From Acidobacteriota bacterium (GTDB lineage: Bacteria > Acidobacteriota > Terriglobia > Terriglobales > Acidobacteriaceae), in NCBI GenBank assembly GCA_021813745.1, contig JAKAJO010000019.1, positions 1-39,372 of the forward strand: a DNA stretch of 39,372 bases, given 5' to 3'. Below are positions 1 through 7,330 of the stretch, piece after piece. The notes beneath the pieces are model-generated. The model saw only the letters and a program-made list of their open reading frames with translations. It ran no database searches and was not told the DNA's origin. Position numbers and translations under genes: made by a program. The first letter of the stretch is position 1. Every line of letters begins with the position of its first letter.

Positions 1-778
1 GTGAGGCGGCCGCATCGGTTACATAGGTAGGGTCGGGTTCGACGTAGTTTCCAGCCAGATTTTTCACAGAGCCGTACGGCATCTTGTTTTGCCGAGCGTA
101 GGCGAGTTCGATGTAGCCAACTCCACCCCGAGTGTTTCTGACCTGATTGGCCACGCCCTCGTTCCCTTGGCCGCCAATGCCTGTCGGCCACTGCACAGAC
201 GTGCCGCGCCCGACCTTTGATTTCCAGTCGGCGCTGACTTTTGAAAGATAGTCTGTAAATACATCGGTCGTACCAGAGCCGTCGGAGCGATGAACCACGA
301 GCAATGGCCAAGCTGGCAGGGAAAGTCCCGGGTTGTCAGCGGCGATTTTCGGATCGTTCCACATTTTGATCGTGCCGAGAAAGATACCCGCAGTCGTGTC
401 AGCGCTGAATCGCACCTGCTTCGGAACGCCTGGCAGGTTGTACGAAAGCACCACAGAGCCTTGTGTAACCGGAATGTGCACTACATTGGCCGCGCCGCCG
501 GCTTGAGCAATCTGCTCGTCGGTCAGTGGCGCATCGCTCGCTCCAAACGCAACCGTCTTTGCCAGGAATTGTTGACGCCCTCCGCCCGATCCGATCGACT
601 GGTAGTTGATCTGGACCTCTGGATGAAGAGTGTGGTATTCCTTCGACCACTTTGACATCAAAGGGTTAACAAACGTGGAGCCCGCGCCTGTCAAGGCGCC
701 GGATTGACCAAATCCGCTCACGGAAGCCAGGCAGATCAAAGTGAAAGCAACAAACGAGCCACTGCAGGATTTCCTCAT
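1..778 (-). CDS. pstS: Phosphate ABC transporter substrate-binding protein PstS (3' end outside window)
   Basis: This is the periplasmic phosphate-binding subunit of the high-affinity Pst uptake system. The reading frame is open from an ATG at 778 down to the window edge, about 259 codons, so the C-terminus is missing. It begins with a basic, hydrophobic signal peptide (MRKSCSGSFVAFTLICLASV), followed by the PstS N-terminal pattern LTGAGSTFVNPLMSKW. Further on come the phosphate-loop segment RSDGSGTTDVF and the family motif VANQVRNTRGGVGYIELAYA. A Pho-box-like site lies about 145 bp upstream. Phosphate uptake beside arsenic genes makes sense because arsenate enters cells through phosphate transporters. 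It could belong to the island or be the host flank; the sequence does not decide this. Confidence 0.93.
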   Translation of the reverse strand, partial: MRKSCSGSFVAFTLICLASVSGFGQSGALTGAGSTFVNPLMSKWSKEYHTLHPEVQINYQSIGSGGGRQQFLAKTVAFGASDAPLTDEQIAQAGGAANVVHIPVTQGSVVLSYNLPGVPKQVRFSADTTAGIFLGTIKMWNDPKIAADNPGLSLPAWPLLVVHRSDGSGTTDVFTDYLSKVSADWKSKVGRGTSVQWPTGIGGQGNEGVANQVRNTRGGVGYIELAYARQNKMPYGSVKNLAGNYVEPDPTYVTDAAAS

Positions 779-922
779 CGTCCTACGTTCTCCTCTTCGA
801 CAGATGTCTTGTTTTGAAGTGTTTTGGCGATGAGGAGCACTTCAGGGAATCCTCAATCGCGCCAGCATATTGCGTTGTCTATGCGTTTACACGCATCGAC
901 AGAGCAACAGTACCGAGGCAAT

Positions 923-940
923 GTGAACGCTTTATGAATT
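923..940 (-). promoter_or_regulatory. Pho-box-like PhoB operator upstream of pstS
   Basis: On the minus strand the site reads AATTCATAAAGCGTTCAC. It has two TTCA-type half-sites 11 nt apart. It matches the E. coli phoA-type Pho box (CTGTCATAAAGTTGTCAC) at 13 of 18 positions by eye. Its place about 145 bp upstream of the pstS start, in the same orientation, is suitable for PhoB/PhoP activation under phosphate starvation. No phoB gene is in the window, so the regulator is inferred. Confidence 0.5.
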
Positions 941-957
941 CAGCGAGATTGTCTTCA

Positions 958-975
958 TTAAAAGATGAATATCAA
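958..975 (+). repeat. Left terminal inverted repeat of the IS1595 element
   Basis: It shares the perfect core GATGAATATCAA with the reverse complement of 1987-2004, with two mismatches over 18 bp. It lies just outside the transposase gene. Confidence 0.7.
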
Positions 976-1012
976 TCTTGCTCAGGCGAACGAATGGCGA
1001 TACTATATCGTC

Positions 1013-1990
1013 ATGGGGAAAAGACTGACGAGCAAGCGCAGCACAATGATGACGGTGCAGCAGTTCCGGGCATCGTTTGGGGACGAGCAGCAGTGCGGGG
1101 AGCAGCTAAGCCGACAGCGCTGGCCGGATGGTTTCAAATGCCCGCGCTGCGGGGGTCTTAGCCGAGGCTACATGGCAGAGCGGCAGGTGCATGAGTGCGC
1201 ACTTTGCGCTTACCAGTGCTCGGTGACGGCGGGGACCATCTTTCACAAGACGCGGACTCCGCTGTCGAGTTGGTTTTGGGCGATCTACCGCATGAGCCAC
1301 GACAAGAAGGGCATTTCAGCCGTGCAATTGGCCAAGGAAGTTGGCGTCAGTTATCCCACCGCCTGGCTGATGCTGCACAAGATTCGCAAGGCGATGAGCG
1401 ACCGCGATCAGCAATACCGGCTCAGCGGACTGGTAGAGGTCGATGAGGGCTATGTGGGTGGTGAGGAGCATGGCGAGGGGCGGCGCGGACGCGGCACCCG
1501 CGGTGTGCGGACCAAATCCGTGGTGGCCGTCGCGGTCGAGCATCGCGGCCCTGGCAAGCCGGGCAAAAAGCCGGTGCCAGGATTTGCCGCTCTGGAAGTG
1601 ATTCCCGATGCCGCCACAGAGACGCTGGAGAAGTTCCTCGCCGACAAGGTCAAACCCGGCAGCCACATTCTTTCCGACGGCTGGCACGGCTATCGTCGCC
1701 TGAAGCAGAAGGGCTTTGAGCACACTGCAACGGCTATCTCCAAACAGGACGAACCGGCGCATGTGCTGTTTCCCTGGGTCCACATCACGCTGTCGAACCT
1801 GAAGCGGTTTCTGCTCGGCACCCATCACAAGGTAGAGCAAAAACACCTCAAGCATTACGTTGCCGAATTCAACTACAGGCTCAACCGCCGAACCATGGAA
1901 CCGGACTTGATGGTTCGACTCCTGCGCGCTTGCATCTGCACACAAACCATCACTTACAAACAGCTTGTAGCCATGCCGGAGTTAGCTTGA
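1013..1990 (+). CDS. IS1595-family transposase
   Basis: This is a DDE-type transposase of the IS1595 family (ISXO2-like). The N-terminal part carries a zinc ribbon (CPRCGG and CALC, about 25 residues apart) and a helix-turn-helix-like segment (ISAVQLAKEVGVSYPTAW). The catalytic domain has the family landmarks VDEGYVGG, a second acidic residue in LSDGWHGYRRL, and the C-terminal HITLSNLKRFLLGTHH with AEFNYRLNRR. The frame stays open upstream to 965, but that start lies inside the terminal repeat, so the ATG at 1013 is preferred; 1046 is another option. About 325 residues is normal for the family, and I see no frameshift, so the element may still be active. Confidence 0.9.
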   Translation: MGKRLTSKRSTMMTVQQFRASFGDEQQCGEQLSRQRWPDGFKCPRCGGLSRGYMAERQVHECALCAYQCSVTAGTIFHKTRTPLSSWFWAIYRMSHDKKGISAVQLAKEVGVSYPTAWLMLHKIRKAMSDRDQQYRLSGLVEVDEGYVGGEEHGEGRRGRGTRGVRTKSVVAVAVEHRGPGKPGKKPVPGFAALEVIPDAATETLEKFLADKVKPGSHILSDGWHGYRRLKQKGFEHTATAISKQDEPAHVLFPWVHITLSNLKRFLLGTHHKVEQKHLKHYVAEFNYRLNRRTMEPDLMVRLLRACICTQTITYKQLVAMPELA

Positions 1991-2004
1991 TATTCATCCA
2001 TTAA
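1987..2004 (-). repeat. Right terminal inverted repeat of the IS1595 element
   Basis: It is the inverted partner of 958-975. It overlaps the last codons of the transposase gene, whose stop ends at 1990. Confidence 0.7.
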
Positions 2005-2049
2005 AAATGCCCGTTGCACGATATGCTTAGTGATCGGAGATCCGTGGAA

Positions 2050-2442
2050 ATGCTGGCTTCATATTTCAAGGGTTTGGCGGATGAGAACAGGCTTCGCATA
2101 CTCAACCTGCTCTTTCATGGCGAGTTGTGCGGGTGCGATATCCAATACGTCTTAAATGTCTCGCAATCAACTGCTTCCAGGCATCTGTCGTACCTCAAGA
2201 ATGCTGGGCTCGTTCTCGATCGCCGTGCTGGCTACAGGGTCTTCTATCGCCTTGTCCAGCCGAAAGACCCGGAAACTGCCCAACTCTTCGAGTATTTGGT
2301 GATGGCTTTCTCGAAAGACAACGCGCTGAAGGCGGATATGAAGAAGCTGCGGGAAGCAATCAAGGATGGGGCCTGTACCGTGAGCGAATGGAAGCCGCTT
2401 TCCGGGCTGGCGTGCGCCAGACCCCGGGCGCAAGCAGTTTAG
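2050..2442 (+). CDS. arsR: ArsR-family repressor 1
   Basis: A winged-helix metalloregulator of 130 residues that would release its operator on binding As(III) or a similar soft metal. The DNA-recognition part reads VSQSTASRHLSYLKNAGLV, followed by the wing RRAGYRVFYRL. The metal site is ELCGCD (Cys27, Cys29) in the third helix, comparable to ELCVCDLC of E. coli ArsR but without the third Cys. The ATG at 2050 is preferred because GGAGA lies 10 bp upstream and the protein then aligns start to start with ArsR4 (16402), its closest relative here. A TTG at 2014 would add 12 residues. The insertion sequence ends 45 bp upstream, so its native promoter is probably displaced. Confidence 0.9.
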   Translation: MLASYFKGLADENRLRILNLLFHGELCGCDIQYVLNVSQSTASRHLSYLKNAGLVLDRRAGYRVFYRLVQPKDPETAQLFEYLVMAFSKDNALKADMKKLREAIKDGACTVSEWKPLSGLACARPRAQAV

Positions 2443-2724
2443 CTTTAGCTAACCTCTTCACATTTCAATCTTTTTCCTCGAATAATCCTCGGAGGCTGCA
2501 AGAGTTGCCATTGATTTCAGTGGCGATTAGCGACCACCAGTCCGAGACGCAGCTCGTTGATAAAAGTACACGAACATCCCTCTTCCGAGACTGCAATGGC
2601 TCATTGGCAGCAGCGCAGATTTTCGGGGACAGTCATCCCCAACAACTTCCCGGATTTCGACTGATGATAGGCGGCAAAAACAAATCGCCGATTCATACAT
2701 TCCTAGCACCCGACCGCTCCTTGA

Positions 2725-3597
2725 TTAGAGGATTCGCGGAACTACGAGAACCGGTCGTGCTTGCCGGCAGACTACCGCATCAGCAACGCTACCCAGCATC
2801 ACATCCGCAGCTGCACTTCGCCCCGTTGCTCCCGTTACGATCAGTGAAATTCCCTGTTCTTCCGTCACTCTTTCGATTTCCTTAAATGGATCTCCCGTCC
2901 CAACCAGCACGCTGACCGAAAAGCCAAAGAACTCCAGGGCCCTTTTAATCTGTTCAAGACGCTCGGAGGCATGAACAAATTCGGCCGCTTGCAATTTCTT
3001 GCCTCCAGTCATCACGTGCAACAGCACAACCGATTTGCCTCCGGCATCCCTGACTCCTTTCACAATCTGCAAAGCTGTTTCGGCAGTTGCCGAGAAATCA
3101 GTTGGCAAGAGAATGCGGTGCAGGAGGTGCTCACAGATAAACTCGCATTCGACAGTTACGAGCTGATCAATCAACTTCTGCTTGAGGACGAGTGTAGGAA
3201 CCTGGGCGTGCTGGACCACCTTGTGCGTCACACTTGCAACTGTTAGACCGCGGAGAAAGCCATGACCATTGGTTCCCATCACAATGAGATCAACGCGCTC
3301 ATCCTCGGCGACGCGAAGGATGTTGTGGTGAGGCACACCCGGTTCGATCTTCACGCGGACGCGGATGCCTGCATTCTCCAGCACCTCCCGCAAGGATTTC
3401 ATGCGGGCTTCAGAATCGGTTTTCCAATCGATGATGCGTTCCAGTGTATCCGAGTCGAATCCAATGGGTTTGCCGATTTCGATTACATTCAGAAGAATAA
3501 CTTCATCCAAGCCTAGCCGCTTCAGATCGGGGAGGCAATTGGCGACCCGCTCGGCTTGCGGCGAGAAATCGGTCGGAAAAAGAATTCGTCCGAACAT
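2725..3597 (-). CDS. Universal stress protein, tandem USP domains (1)
   Basis: A cytoplasmic UspA-family protein of 290 residues with two Rossmann-like USP domains (about 1-140 and 158-290). Each opens with a typical first strand (GRILFPTDFSPQAE and HRILLPTDFSATAE). The second domain has a perfect ATP-binding signature, G-x2-G-x9-G-S (GATG...LGS). In the first, GTNG...TVAS has Ala where Gly is expected, so only the second half probably binds nucleotide. The start lies 35 bp downstream of the arsR2 stop on the same strand, so the two form an operon and this stress protein is probably metal- or arsenic-induced. A similar tandem Usp is encoded at 10526. Its target is unknown. Confidence 0.92.
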   Translation of the reverse strand: MFGRILFPTDFSPQAERVANCLPDLKRLGLDEVILLNVIEIGKPIGFDSDTLERIIDWKTDSEARMKSLREVLENAGIRVRVKIEPGVPHHNILRVAEDERVDLIVMGTNGHGFLRGLTVASVTHKVVQHAQVPTLVLKQKLIDQLVTVECEFICEHLLHRILLPTDFSATAETALQIVKGVRDAGGKSVVLLHVMTGGKKLQAAEFVHASERLEQIKRALEFFGFSVSVLVGTGDPFKEIERVTEEQGISLIVTGATGRSAAADVMLGSVADAVVCRQARPVLVVPRIL

Positions 3598-3632
3598 AGC
3601 TGCCTCTAAGTGCCACTTCCTCGAGTCTTTCC

Positions 3633-3998
3633 TTAACTGTGCCTCGAGTTGTTCGGTGCAAACAGATGCGCGAGATGGGCGGAATCACGGTTGAAGTCCG
3701 GCACACTTCCCGCGACATCCGCGAGAAAGCGCCGCAGCACAATCGCGAGAGGCGCGTCAGGCTCGACAAGTCGATAGATCCTCCGTTTACCGTCTCGTTC
3801 GACCTCCACCAGGTGGGCATTGCGAAGACGCGCCAGATGGCGGGAAACCAGAGGCTCGGGAAGCCCCAGCACCTCTTGGAGTTCGGCAACACAAAGCGCT
3901 TGCTGCCGCAGCAGATTTAGGATTCGCATGCGGGTGGGCTCTACGGCTTCGCGGAAGAAGTCGCAAATGCAGGTGGATTTGTTCTCACATATTCGCAT
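3633..3998 (-). CDS. ArsR-family regulator 2 with N-terminal Cys cluster
   Basis: A winged-helix repressor of 121 residues with recognition segment LPEPLVSRHLARLRNAHLV and wing ERDGKRRIYRL. It lacks the CxC in the third helix (the segment is ALCVAEL). Instead it has Cys4, Cys10 and Cys12 in the N-terminal arm (MRICENKSTCICDFF). This is closer to the N-terminal sensing sites of CadC-type or non-canonical ArsR proteins, so its ligand may differ from that of ArsR1, 3 and 4. The frame stays open upstream to a TTG at 4058, but that would run through the control region; the ATG at 3998 lies within a TATGCG repeat. It is divergent from arsR3 and is followed by the universal stress protein gene. Confidence 0.85.
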   Translation of the reverse strand: MRICENKSTCICDFFREAVEPTRMRILNLLRQQALCVAELQEVLGLPEPLVSRHLARLRNAHLVEVERDGKRRIYRLVEPDAPLAIVLRRFLADVAGSVPDFNRDSAHLAHLFAPNNSRHS

Positions 3999-4007
3999 AC
4001 ACGCATA
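3984..4007 (-). promoter_or_regulatory. Three 8-bp-spaced repeats over the arsR2 start
   Basis: On the minus strand the motif TATG recurs three times at exact 8-bp spacing (TATGCGTG, TATGCGAA, TATGTGAG), covering the arsR2 start codon. The half-site resembles the TATGCA arms of the operators at 4081 and 4509. It is a candidate binding site for ArsR2 or ArsR3; binding is inferred. Confidence 0.4.
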
Positions 4008-4038
4008 GAAGTCTGGTCGCTCCGCACCTGCAACCGCT

Positions 4039-4052
4039 GTGATGGCCATCAC
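4039..4052. promoter_or_regulatory. 14-bp perfect palindrome between arsR2 and arsR3
   Basis: GTGATGGCCATCAC is its own reverse complement. It lies between two divergent regulators. A near copy (GTGATGGCAGTCAC, 12 of 14 matching) lies in the other divergent ars control region at 14104. This suggests a shared operator rather than chance. Confidence 0.45.
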
Positions 4053-4080
4053 GGTCAAGACTACATCCTACGTTCATTCT

Positions 4081-4102
4081 TGTATGCAGCTAGGTGCATA
4101 CA
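4081..4102 (+). promoter_or_regulatory. ArsR-type operator of arsR3
   Basis: A perfect 8-bp inverted repeat with a 6-bp spacer (TGTATGCA-N6-TGCATACA) ends 4 bp before the arsR3 ATG. Arm length and spacing are as expected for an ArsR dimer. Its place this close to the start codon suggests autorepression and a very short or absent 5' leader. Confidence 0.7.
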
Positions 4103-4106
4103 CGTA

Positions 4107-4487
4107 ATGACAAGAACAGATCAGGCCGCTCCGCTACTACGAGTATTAGGAGACGTGAGACGACTGCGGCTGCTGCGGATACTCCAAGAGCAGAAGGAGT
4201 TGTGTGTTTGCGAACTAGTGGATGCCCTGGAGTTGCCGCAGTACGAAGTGTCCCGGCACCTCGCTGCCCTCCGCAAAGCGGGTTTGGTGAATGACCGGCG
4301 TGAGGGCCTTTGGGCGTTCTACTCTATTGCCGAATCGACGCTGCGTGATCCGTTTATGGGCGGATTCCTTGAACTGATCGACAAGAAGCTCCGGGATGGC
4401 AAACAGTCTGCCAACGATTCATTGCGTCTACAACAGCGACTGGGGATACGGGTCGGGGGCCAATGCGTGGTCGGTTGTCAGGACTGA
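4107..4487 (+). CDS. arsR: ArsR-family repressor 3
   Basis: A canonical arsenic repressor of 126 residues. The As(III) site is ELCVCELVDAL (Cys33, Cys35), followed by recognition segment QYEVSRHLAALRKAGLV and wing RREGLWAFYSI. A second Cys pair close to the C-terminus (GGQCVVGCQD) is unusual. The ATG at 4107 is chosen because the longer TTG start at 4080 would place codons inside the operator 4081-4102. It lies just upstream of arsD1-arsA1, whose operator at 4509 has the same TATGCA core, so this is the likely regulator of that operon. A weak hairpin with a T-run overlaps its stop. Confidence 0.92.
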   Translation: MTRTDQAAPLLRVLGDVRRLRLLRILQEQKELCVCELVDALELPQYEVSRHLAALRKAGLVNDRREGLWAFYSIAESTLRDPFMGGFLELIDKKLRDGKQSANDSLRLQQRLGIRVGGQCVVGCQD

Positions 4488-4500
4488 GCGGTCCCTTTTT
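4481..4500 (+). terminator. Possible weak terminator after arsR3
   Basis: GGAC and GTCC can pair around a 6-nt loop and are followed by five T residues. The stem is only 4 bp and overlaps the arsR3 stop codon. It is at best an attenuator between arsR3 and the arsD1 operon. Confidence 0.3.
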
Positions 4501-4508
4501 CGCCTAAC

Positions 4509-4528
4509 ATATGCAGATTTCTGCATAT
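4509..4528 (+). promoter_or_regulatory. ArsR-type operator of the arsD1-arsA1 operon
   Basis: A perfect 8-bp inverted repeat with a 4-bp spacer (ATATGCAG-ATTT-CTGCATAT) ends 24 bp before the arsD1 start. It shares the TATGCA core with the arsR3 operator, so ArsR3 probably represses both transcripts. Confidence 0.7.
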
Positions 4529-4552
4529 AGATGAAGGGAGATTGAGGTTTCT

Positions 4553-4882
4553 ATGGAGCAGAAGAGCAATACGGTGATCGAGATCTTTGACCCGCCGATG
4601 TGTTGTCCTACGGGGATTTGTGGCCCGACGATCGACCCCGCCCTCCTGGATATCAGCGAGACCATTCTAAAGCTGAAATCGGAGTTCGATGGCCGCACCA
4701 ATATCGCCCGTTATCTGCTGGGGCAGCAACCGGCCAAATTTATTCAGCAGAGCGAGGTACTCGCTCGGCTCAAGTCGGATGGTGTTTCCGTTCTCCCGAT
4801 CACGGTGGTGAATGGAGTGATCAAAAAGGAACGCATCTATCCCAGCTATGTCGAACTTAGAACATGGATCGAAGAGGGCTGA
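4553..4882 (+). CDS. arsD: ArsD arsenite metallochaperone 1
   Basis: ArsD has a thioredoxin-like fold, binds As(III) through three cysteines and passes it to ArsA. Here the motif is MCCPTGICG (Cys17, Cys18, Cys23), matching the essential Cys12/13/18 set of plasmid R773 ArsD. The fold signature VSVLPITVVNG is near the C-terminus. At 109 residues it lacks the two C-terminal Cys pairs of R773 ArsD, which are not needed for chaperone activity. It is the first gene after the 4509 operator, with arsA1 26 bp downstream. It is clearly related to, but diverged from, ArsD2 at 14271. Confidence 0.95.
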   Translation: MEQKSNTVIEIFDPPMCCPTGICGPTIDPALLDISETILKLKSEFDGRTNIARYLLGQQPAKFIQQSEVLARLKSDGVSVLPITVVNGVIKKERIYPSYVELRTWIEEG

Positions 4883-4908
4883 CTTCAGCGTTCCGGAAAG
4901 GGAATGAA

Positions 4909-6792
4909 ATGGCGACACAGTACCTGTTCTTCTCTGGCAAGGGTGGTGTGGGTAAGACCACCATGGCGTGCGCAACTGCGGTTCACGAGGCCGATGCTGG
5001 CCGCAAGACGTTGATCGTCACGACCGACCCGGCCTCTAACCTGGCCGACGTTTTCGAACAGCCCATCGGCCACCATGTGGTCCCGATTGCGGGAGTTGCC
5101 AATTTGTTTGCGATGGAAATAGATCCCGACAAAGCGACCGAGGAGTACCGCGAGAGGATTCTGGGCCCGTTTCGCGCGGCCATGCCGGAAGAGGTGACCA
5201 AGGTTCTCGAAGAACAGTTTCGCTCTCCCTGCACCACCGAGATCGCCTCATTCGACCGGTTTGTAGATTTCATGGATGAGGATGGATTCGATACCGTCAT
5301 CTTTGATACCGCGCCTACCGGACATGCCATCCGGCTTCTTGAACTGCCCGTGGACTGGAGCCAGTTCATTTCGGAGAGCGCCAAAGGGGCAGGACAAACC
5401 TGCATGGGGCCGGTTCAGGCTATCCAGGAATCCAAGGACAAATATGACCGCGCAATACGGCTGCTGAGCGATGCCGGACGTACGCGGTTCATTTTTGTGT
5501 TGCAGCCGGAGCAGACAGCGATCTTTGAGACGGAACGTTCCGCCAACGAATTACGATCGATCGGCGTGCATTCGCAGGAAATCATCATCAACGGCATTCT
5601 TCCCACAGAAGTGTGTGACGAGCCGCTTTTCCGTGCTCGTTTTGATATGCAGCAGCGCCATCTGGCTGAAATCGCCGTTCGGTTCTCGGTGCCTACACGC
5701 CGAATTTACCTTCGCGATATCGAGGTGAAGGGGCTGGCCAGCCTGCGTCAGATGGCCCTGTCCCTTGCAGGAATAGAGCCCTCGACTATGGCTGCACCAG
5801 GGACAGACGGAAGTCCGCACCAGGCGAACCTGAACACGCTTTCAGCCCGCGAATTAAAACAGCTGCTCACGCCCGCTAACGGTGCAGGAAAGATGATCTT
5901 CTTCACGGGAAAAGGAGGGGTCGGCAAGACCAGCATGTCCTGTATAGCCGCAATTCACTTCTCTGGGCTGGGTTACAAGACATTGCTGCTTACAACGGAT
6001 CCTGCTGCCCATCTCGGGCAGGTGCTCGATGTACCGGTAGGTGACCACCCCGCGCCCATTCCTTCGGTGCCCAATTTATGGGCGACTCGCATCGACCCGA
6101 AGAAGGCAACGGGGGAATATAAAGCCAAGGTAATTGAGGATGCCAGAAAGCGCTACTCCGCTGACATGCTGGCTGCGATGCGTGAGGAGTTGGATTCACC
6201 CTGTACGGAGGAGATAGCGGTATTCGATAAGTTTACTGAATACGCCAACAGTAAGGATTTCGATGTGACCGTCTTCGATACAGCCCCGACCGGCCACACG
6301 CTGCGGCTGTTGGAGTTGCCGTTTGATTACAGTGAGCAAGTCGAGATGATGGTGACTACCGCCAAGGAAAGCGGCGACATCCGCGCGCAAACCCGCGCTC
6401 GTTTTGAAAACATCATTTCTCGCCTGAAAGATCCAAAGCAGAGCGTATTCATCTCGGTGGTATACCCGGAGTCTACCCCGGTCATCGAAGCGTATCGTGC
6501 CATGCTCGATCTAAAGGACACCGGCATCCCAACACAGCTTGTGGTGGCGAACCAAGTGATTCCCGCAAACCATTCAACCAATGCGTTCTTCGGGAGCCGG
6601 CGAGCTATGCAAGTCAAGTATCTGAACGAAATCCAAAGTCGCTTCGGCACTCCGGTGCTGATTATGCCGCTGCTCGAGAAAGAAATCCGCGGTGTGGAGG
6701 TTCTCAACCGTGCGGCCCGGTTGTTGTTCGAGCCAGAGGACAATGGGGTGCGGCAGGAAGAGCCAGTCCAAGCAGGAGGTGCGCGCGCGTGA
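4909..6792 (+). CDS. arsA: ArsA arsenite-activated ATPase 1
   Basis: ArsA is the cytoplasmic ATPase that energises arsenite efflux. The protein of about 627 residues has two homologous halves. Both have a Walker A (SGKGGVGKTTM near residue 10, TGKGGVGKTSM near 335) and the family signature DTAPTGHAIRLL / DTAPTGHTLRLL. The metalloid cysteines are visible: SPCTTEIASFD and QTCMGPVQA in the first half and SPCTEEIAVFD in the second, equivalent to Cys113, 172 and 422 of R773 ArsA. The start at 4909 is preferred; the frame extends to 4864 but that would overlap arsD1. The stop overlaps the next start (GTGA). No permease follows, so it must work with ACR3 in trans or with the small proteins downstream. 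Confidence 0.95.
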   Translation: MATQYLFFSGKGGVGKTTMACATAVHEADAGRKTLIVTTDPASNLADVFEQPIGHHVVPIAGVANLFAMEIDPDKATEEYRERILGPFRAAMPEEVTKVLEEQFRSPCTTEIASFDRFVDFMDEDGFDTVIFDTAPTGHAIRLLELPVDWSQFISESAKGAGQTCMGPVQAIQESKDKYDRAIRLLSDAGRTRFIFVLQPEQTAIFETERSANELRSIGVHSQEIIINGILPTEVCDEPLFRARFDMQQRHLAEIAVRFSVPTRRIYLRDIEVKGLASLRQMALSLAGIEPSTMAAPGTDGSPHQANLNTLSARELKQLLTPANGAGKMIFFTGKGGVGKTSMSCIAAIHFSGLGYKTLLLTTDPAAHLGQVLDVPVGDHPAPIPSVPNLWATRIDPKKATGEYKAKVIEDARKRYSADMLAAMREELDSPCTEEIAVFDKFTEYANSKDFDVTVFDTAPTGHTLRLLELPFDYSEQVEMMVTTAKESGDIRAQTRARFENIISRLKDPKQSVFISVVYPESTPVIEAYRAMLDLKDTGIPTQLVVANQVIPANHSTNAFFGSRRAMQVKYLNEIQSRFGTPVLIMPLLEKEIRGVEVLNRAARLLFEPEDNGVRQEEPVQAGGARA

Positions 6793-7001
6793 TCTACGCA
6801 TTTGTTTGTCAGGGATGCGGCAAGTCGTTCGATTTGCGCGCCACGATGGCGGAAAGAGAGCGCGGGATCGAGACGCTGTGTCCGCACTGCGGAAGCAAGG
6901 ACACCAAGCAAGACTTTCGCGGCATAGGAATGATATTTGGCGCGGGCGGGCGAGGCTCCCCTCCCATATGCGGCCCGGGGGCCGGAGGAGGGTGTTGCTG
7001 A
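6789..7001 (+). CDS. FmdB-like zinc-ribbon protein with Gly-Cys-Cys tail
   Basis: A 70-residue protein starting at a GTG that overlaps the arsA1 stop. The first half is an FmdB/CxxC zinc ribbon: MIYAFVCQGCGKSFDL (Cys7, Cys10) and LCPHCGSKDTKQDF (Cys31, Cys34), which would bind one Zn. The second half is a flexible glycine-rich tail with a further Cys (PPICGP) ending in GAGGGCC. FmdB-family ribbons are small regulators or assembly factors of unclear function. The vicinal Cys-Cys end is not part of the ordinary domain and recurs in two proteins downstream. Such a pair could bind As(III) or be a modification site; both are inference. Stop and next ATG overlap (TGATG), so translation is coupled. 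Confidence 0.8.
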   Translation: MIYAFVCQGCGKSFDLRATMAERERGIETLCPHCGSKDTKQDFRGIGMIFGAGGRGSPPICGPGAGGGCC

Positions 7002-7330
7002 TGGTGACCAACGCTGTTTCCGTTCGTTTATTCGCTTCGCCCGCCGTAGCCTGCGGTGCTGGCATCACGTGGGAAGGCGCCACCAACTATCTGCGCAAGC
7101 GCATACACCAGCGGTTCGGAGAAGATGTGGCGGTCGAGTTCATCGAGATGTTCAGTCCCCACAGCTTTGACTTTCCTGACGTGCTACGCGCGCTCGAACA
7201 AGGGAACACCCTGCCGATTGTGCGCGTTGGAGAGCAAATTGTCAGCCAGGGAACTAAGCTGACGGAGTCGCGTATCGCTGCGGCCGTCGCTCGCAGTCTT
7301 GCAATGATCAGAACTGAGGAGGAGATCTGA
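7001..7330 (+). CDS. ArsD-like thioredoxin-fold protein, divergent
   Basis: A 109-residue protein not matched to a named family with certainty. Its layout resembles ArsD: a first strand leading to a Cys loop (VRLFASPAVACGAGITW, against VFDPAMCCSTGVCGP), then a helical middle and the cis-Pro segment NTLPIVRVGEQIVSQGTKL, comparable to LPMIFVEGHLVASG of ArsD2. Only one of the three ArsD cysteines is present (Cys18), so it cannot bind As(III) in the same way alone. It sits between two Cys-Cys-tailed proteins in a tightly packed operon. It may be an ArsD paralogue turned redox or carrier protein; an unrelated thioredoxin-fold protein is the alternative. Confidence 0.6.
   Translation: MVTNAVSVRLFASPAVACGAGITWEGATNYLRKRIHQRFGEDVAVEFIEMFSPHSFDFPDVLRALEQGNTLPIVRVGEQIVSQGTKLTESRIAAAVARSLAMIRTEEEI

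Larger units (their letters stand above)
958..2004 (+). mobile_element. IS1595-family insertion sequence, apparently complete
   Basis: The element consists of one transposase gene framed by imperfect 18-bp terminal inverted repeats. The left repeat is TTAAAAGATGAATATCAA (958-975) and the right repeat, read inward, is TTAATGGATGAATATCAA (2004-1987). They agree at 16 of 18 positions, with a perfect 12-bp core. I could not find a convincing 8-bp target duplication next to these ends, so the outer limits may be off by a few bases. The element sits between the pstS promoter region and arsR1, and its right end is only 45 bp from the arsR1 start. Confidence 0.8.

Noticed and set aside
2420..2480. 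TTAGCT-TT-AGCTAA hairpin after arsR1
   Set aside because: The loop is too short and no T-run follows directly, so it is not called a terminator.
2127..2885. 252-codon plus-strand frame overlapping arsR1 and the usp gene
   Set aside because: It runs in another frame through arsR1 and antisense to usp, has no recognisable domain and no ribosome site.
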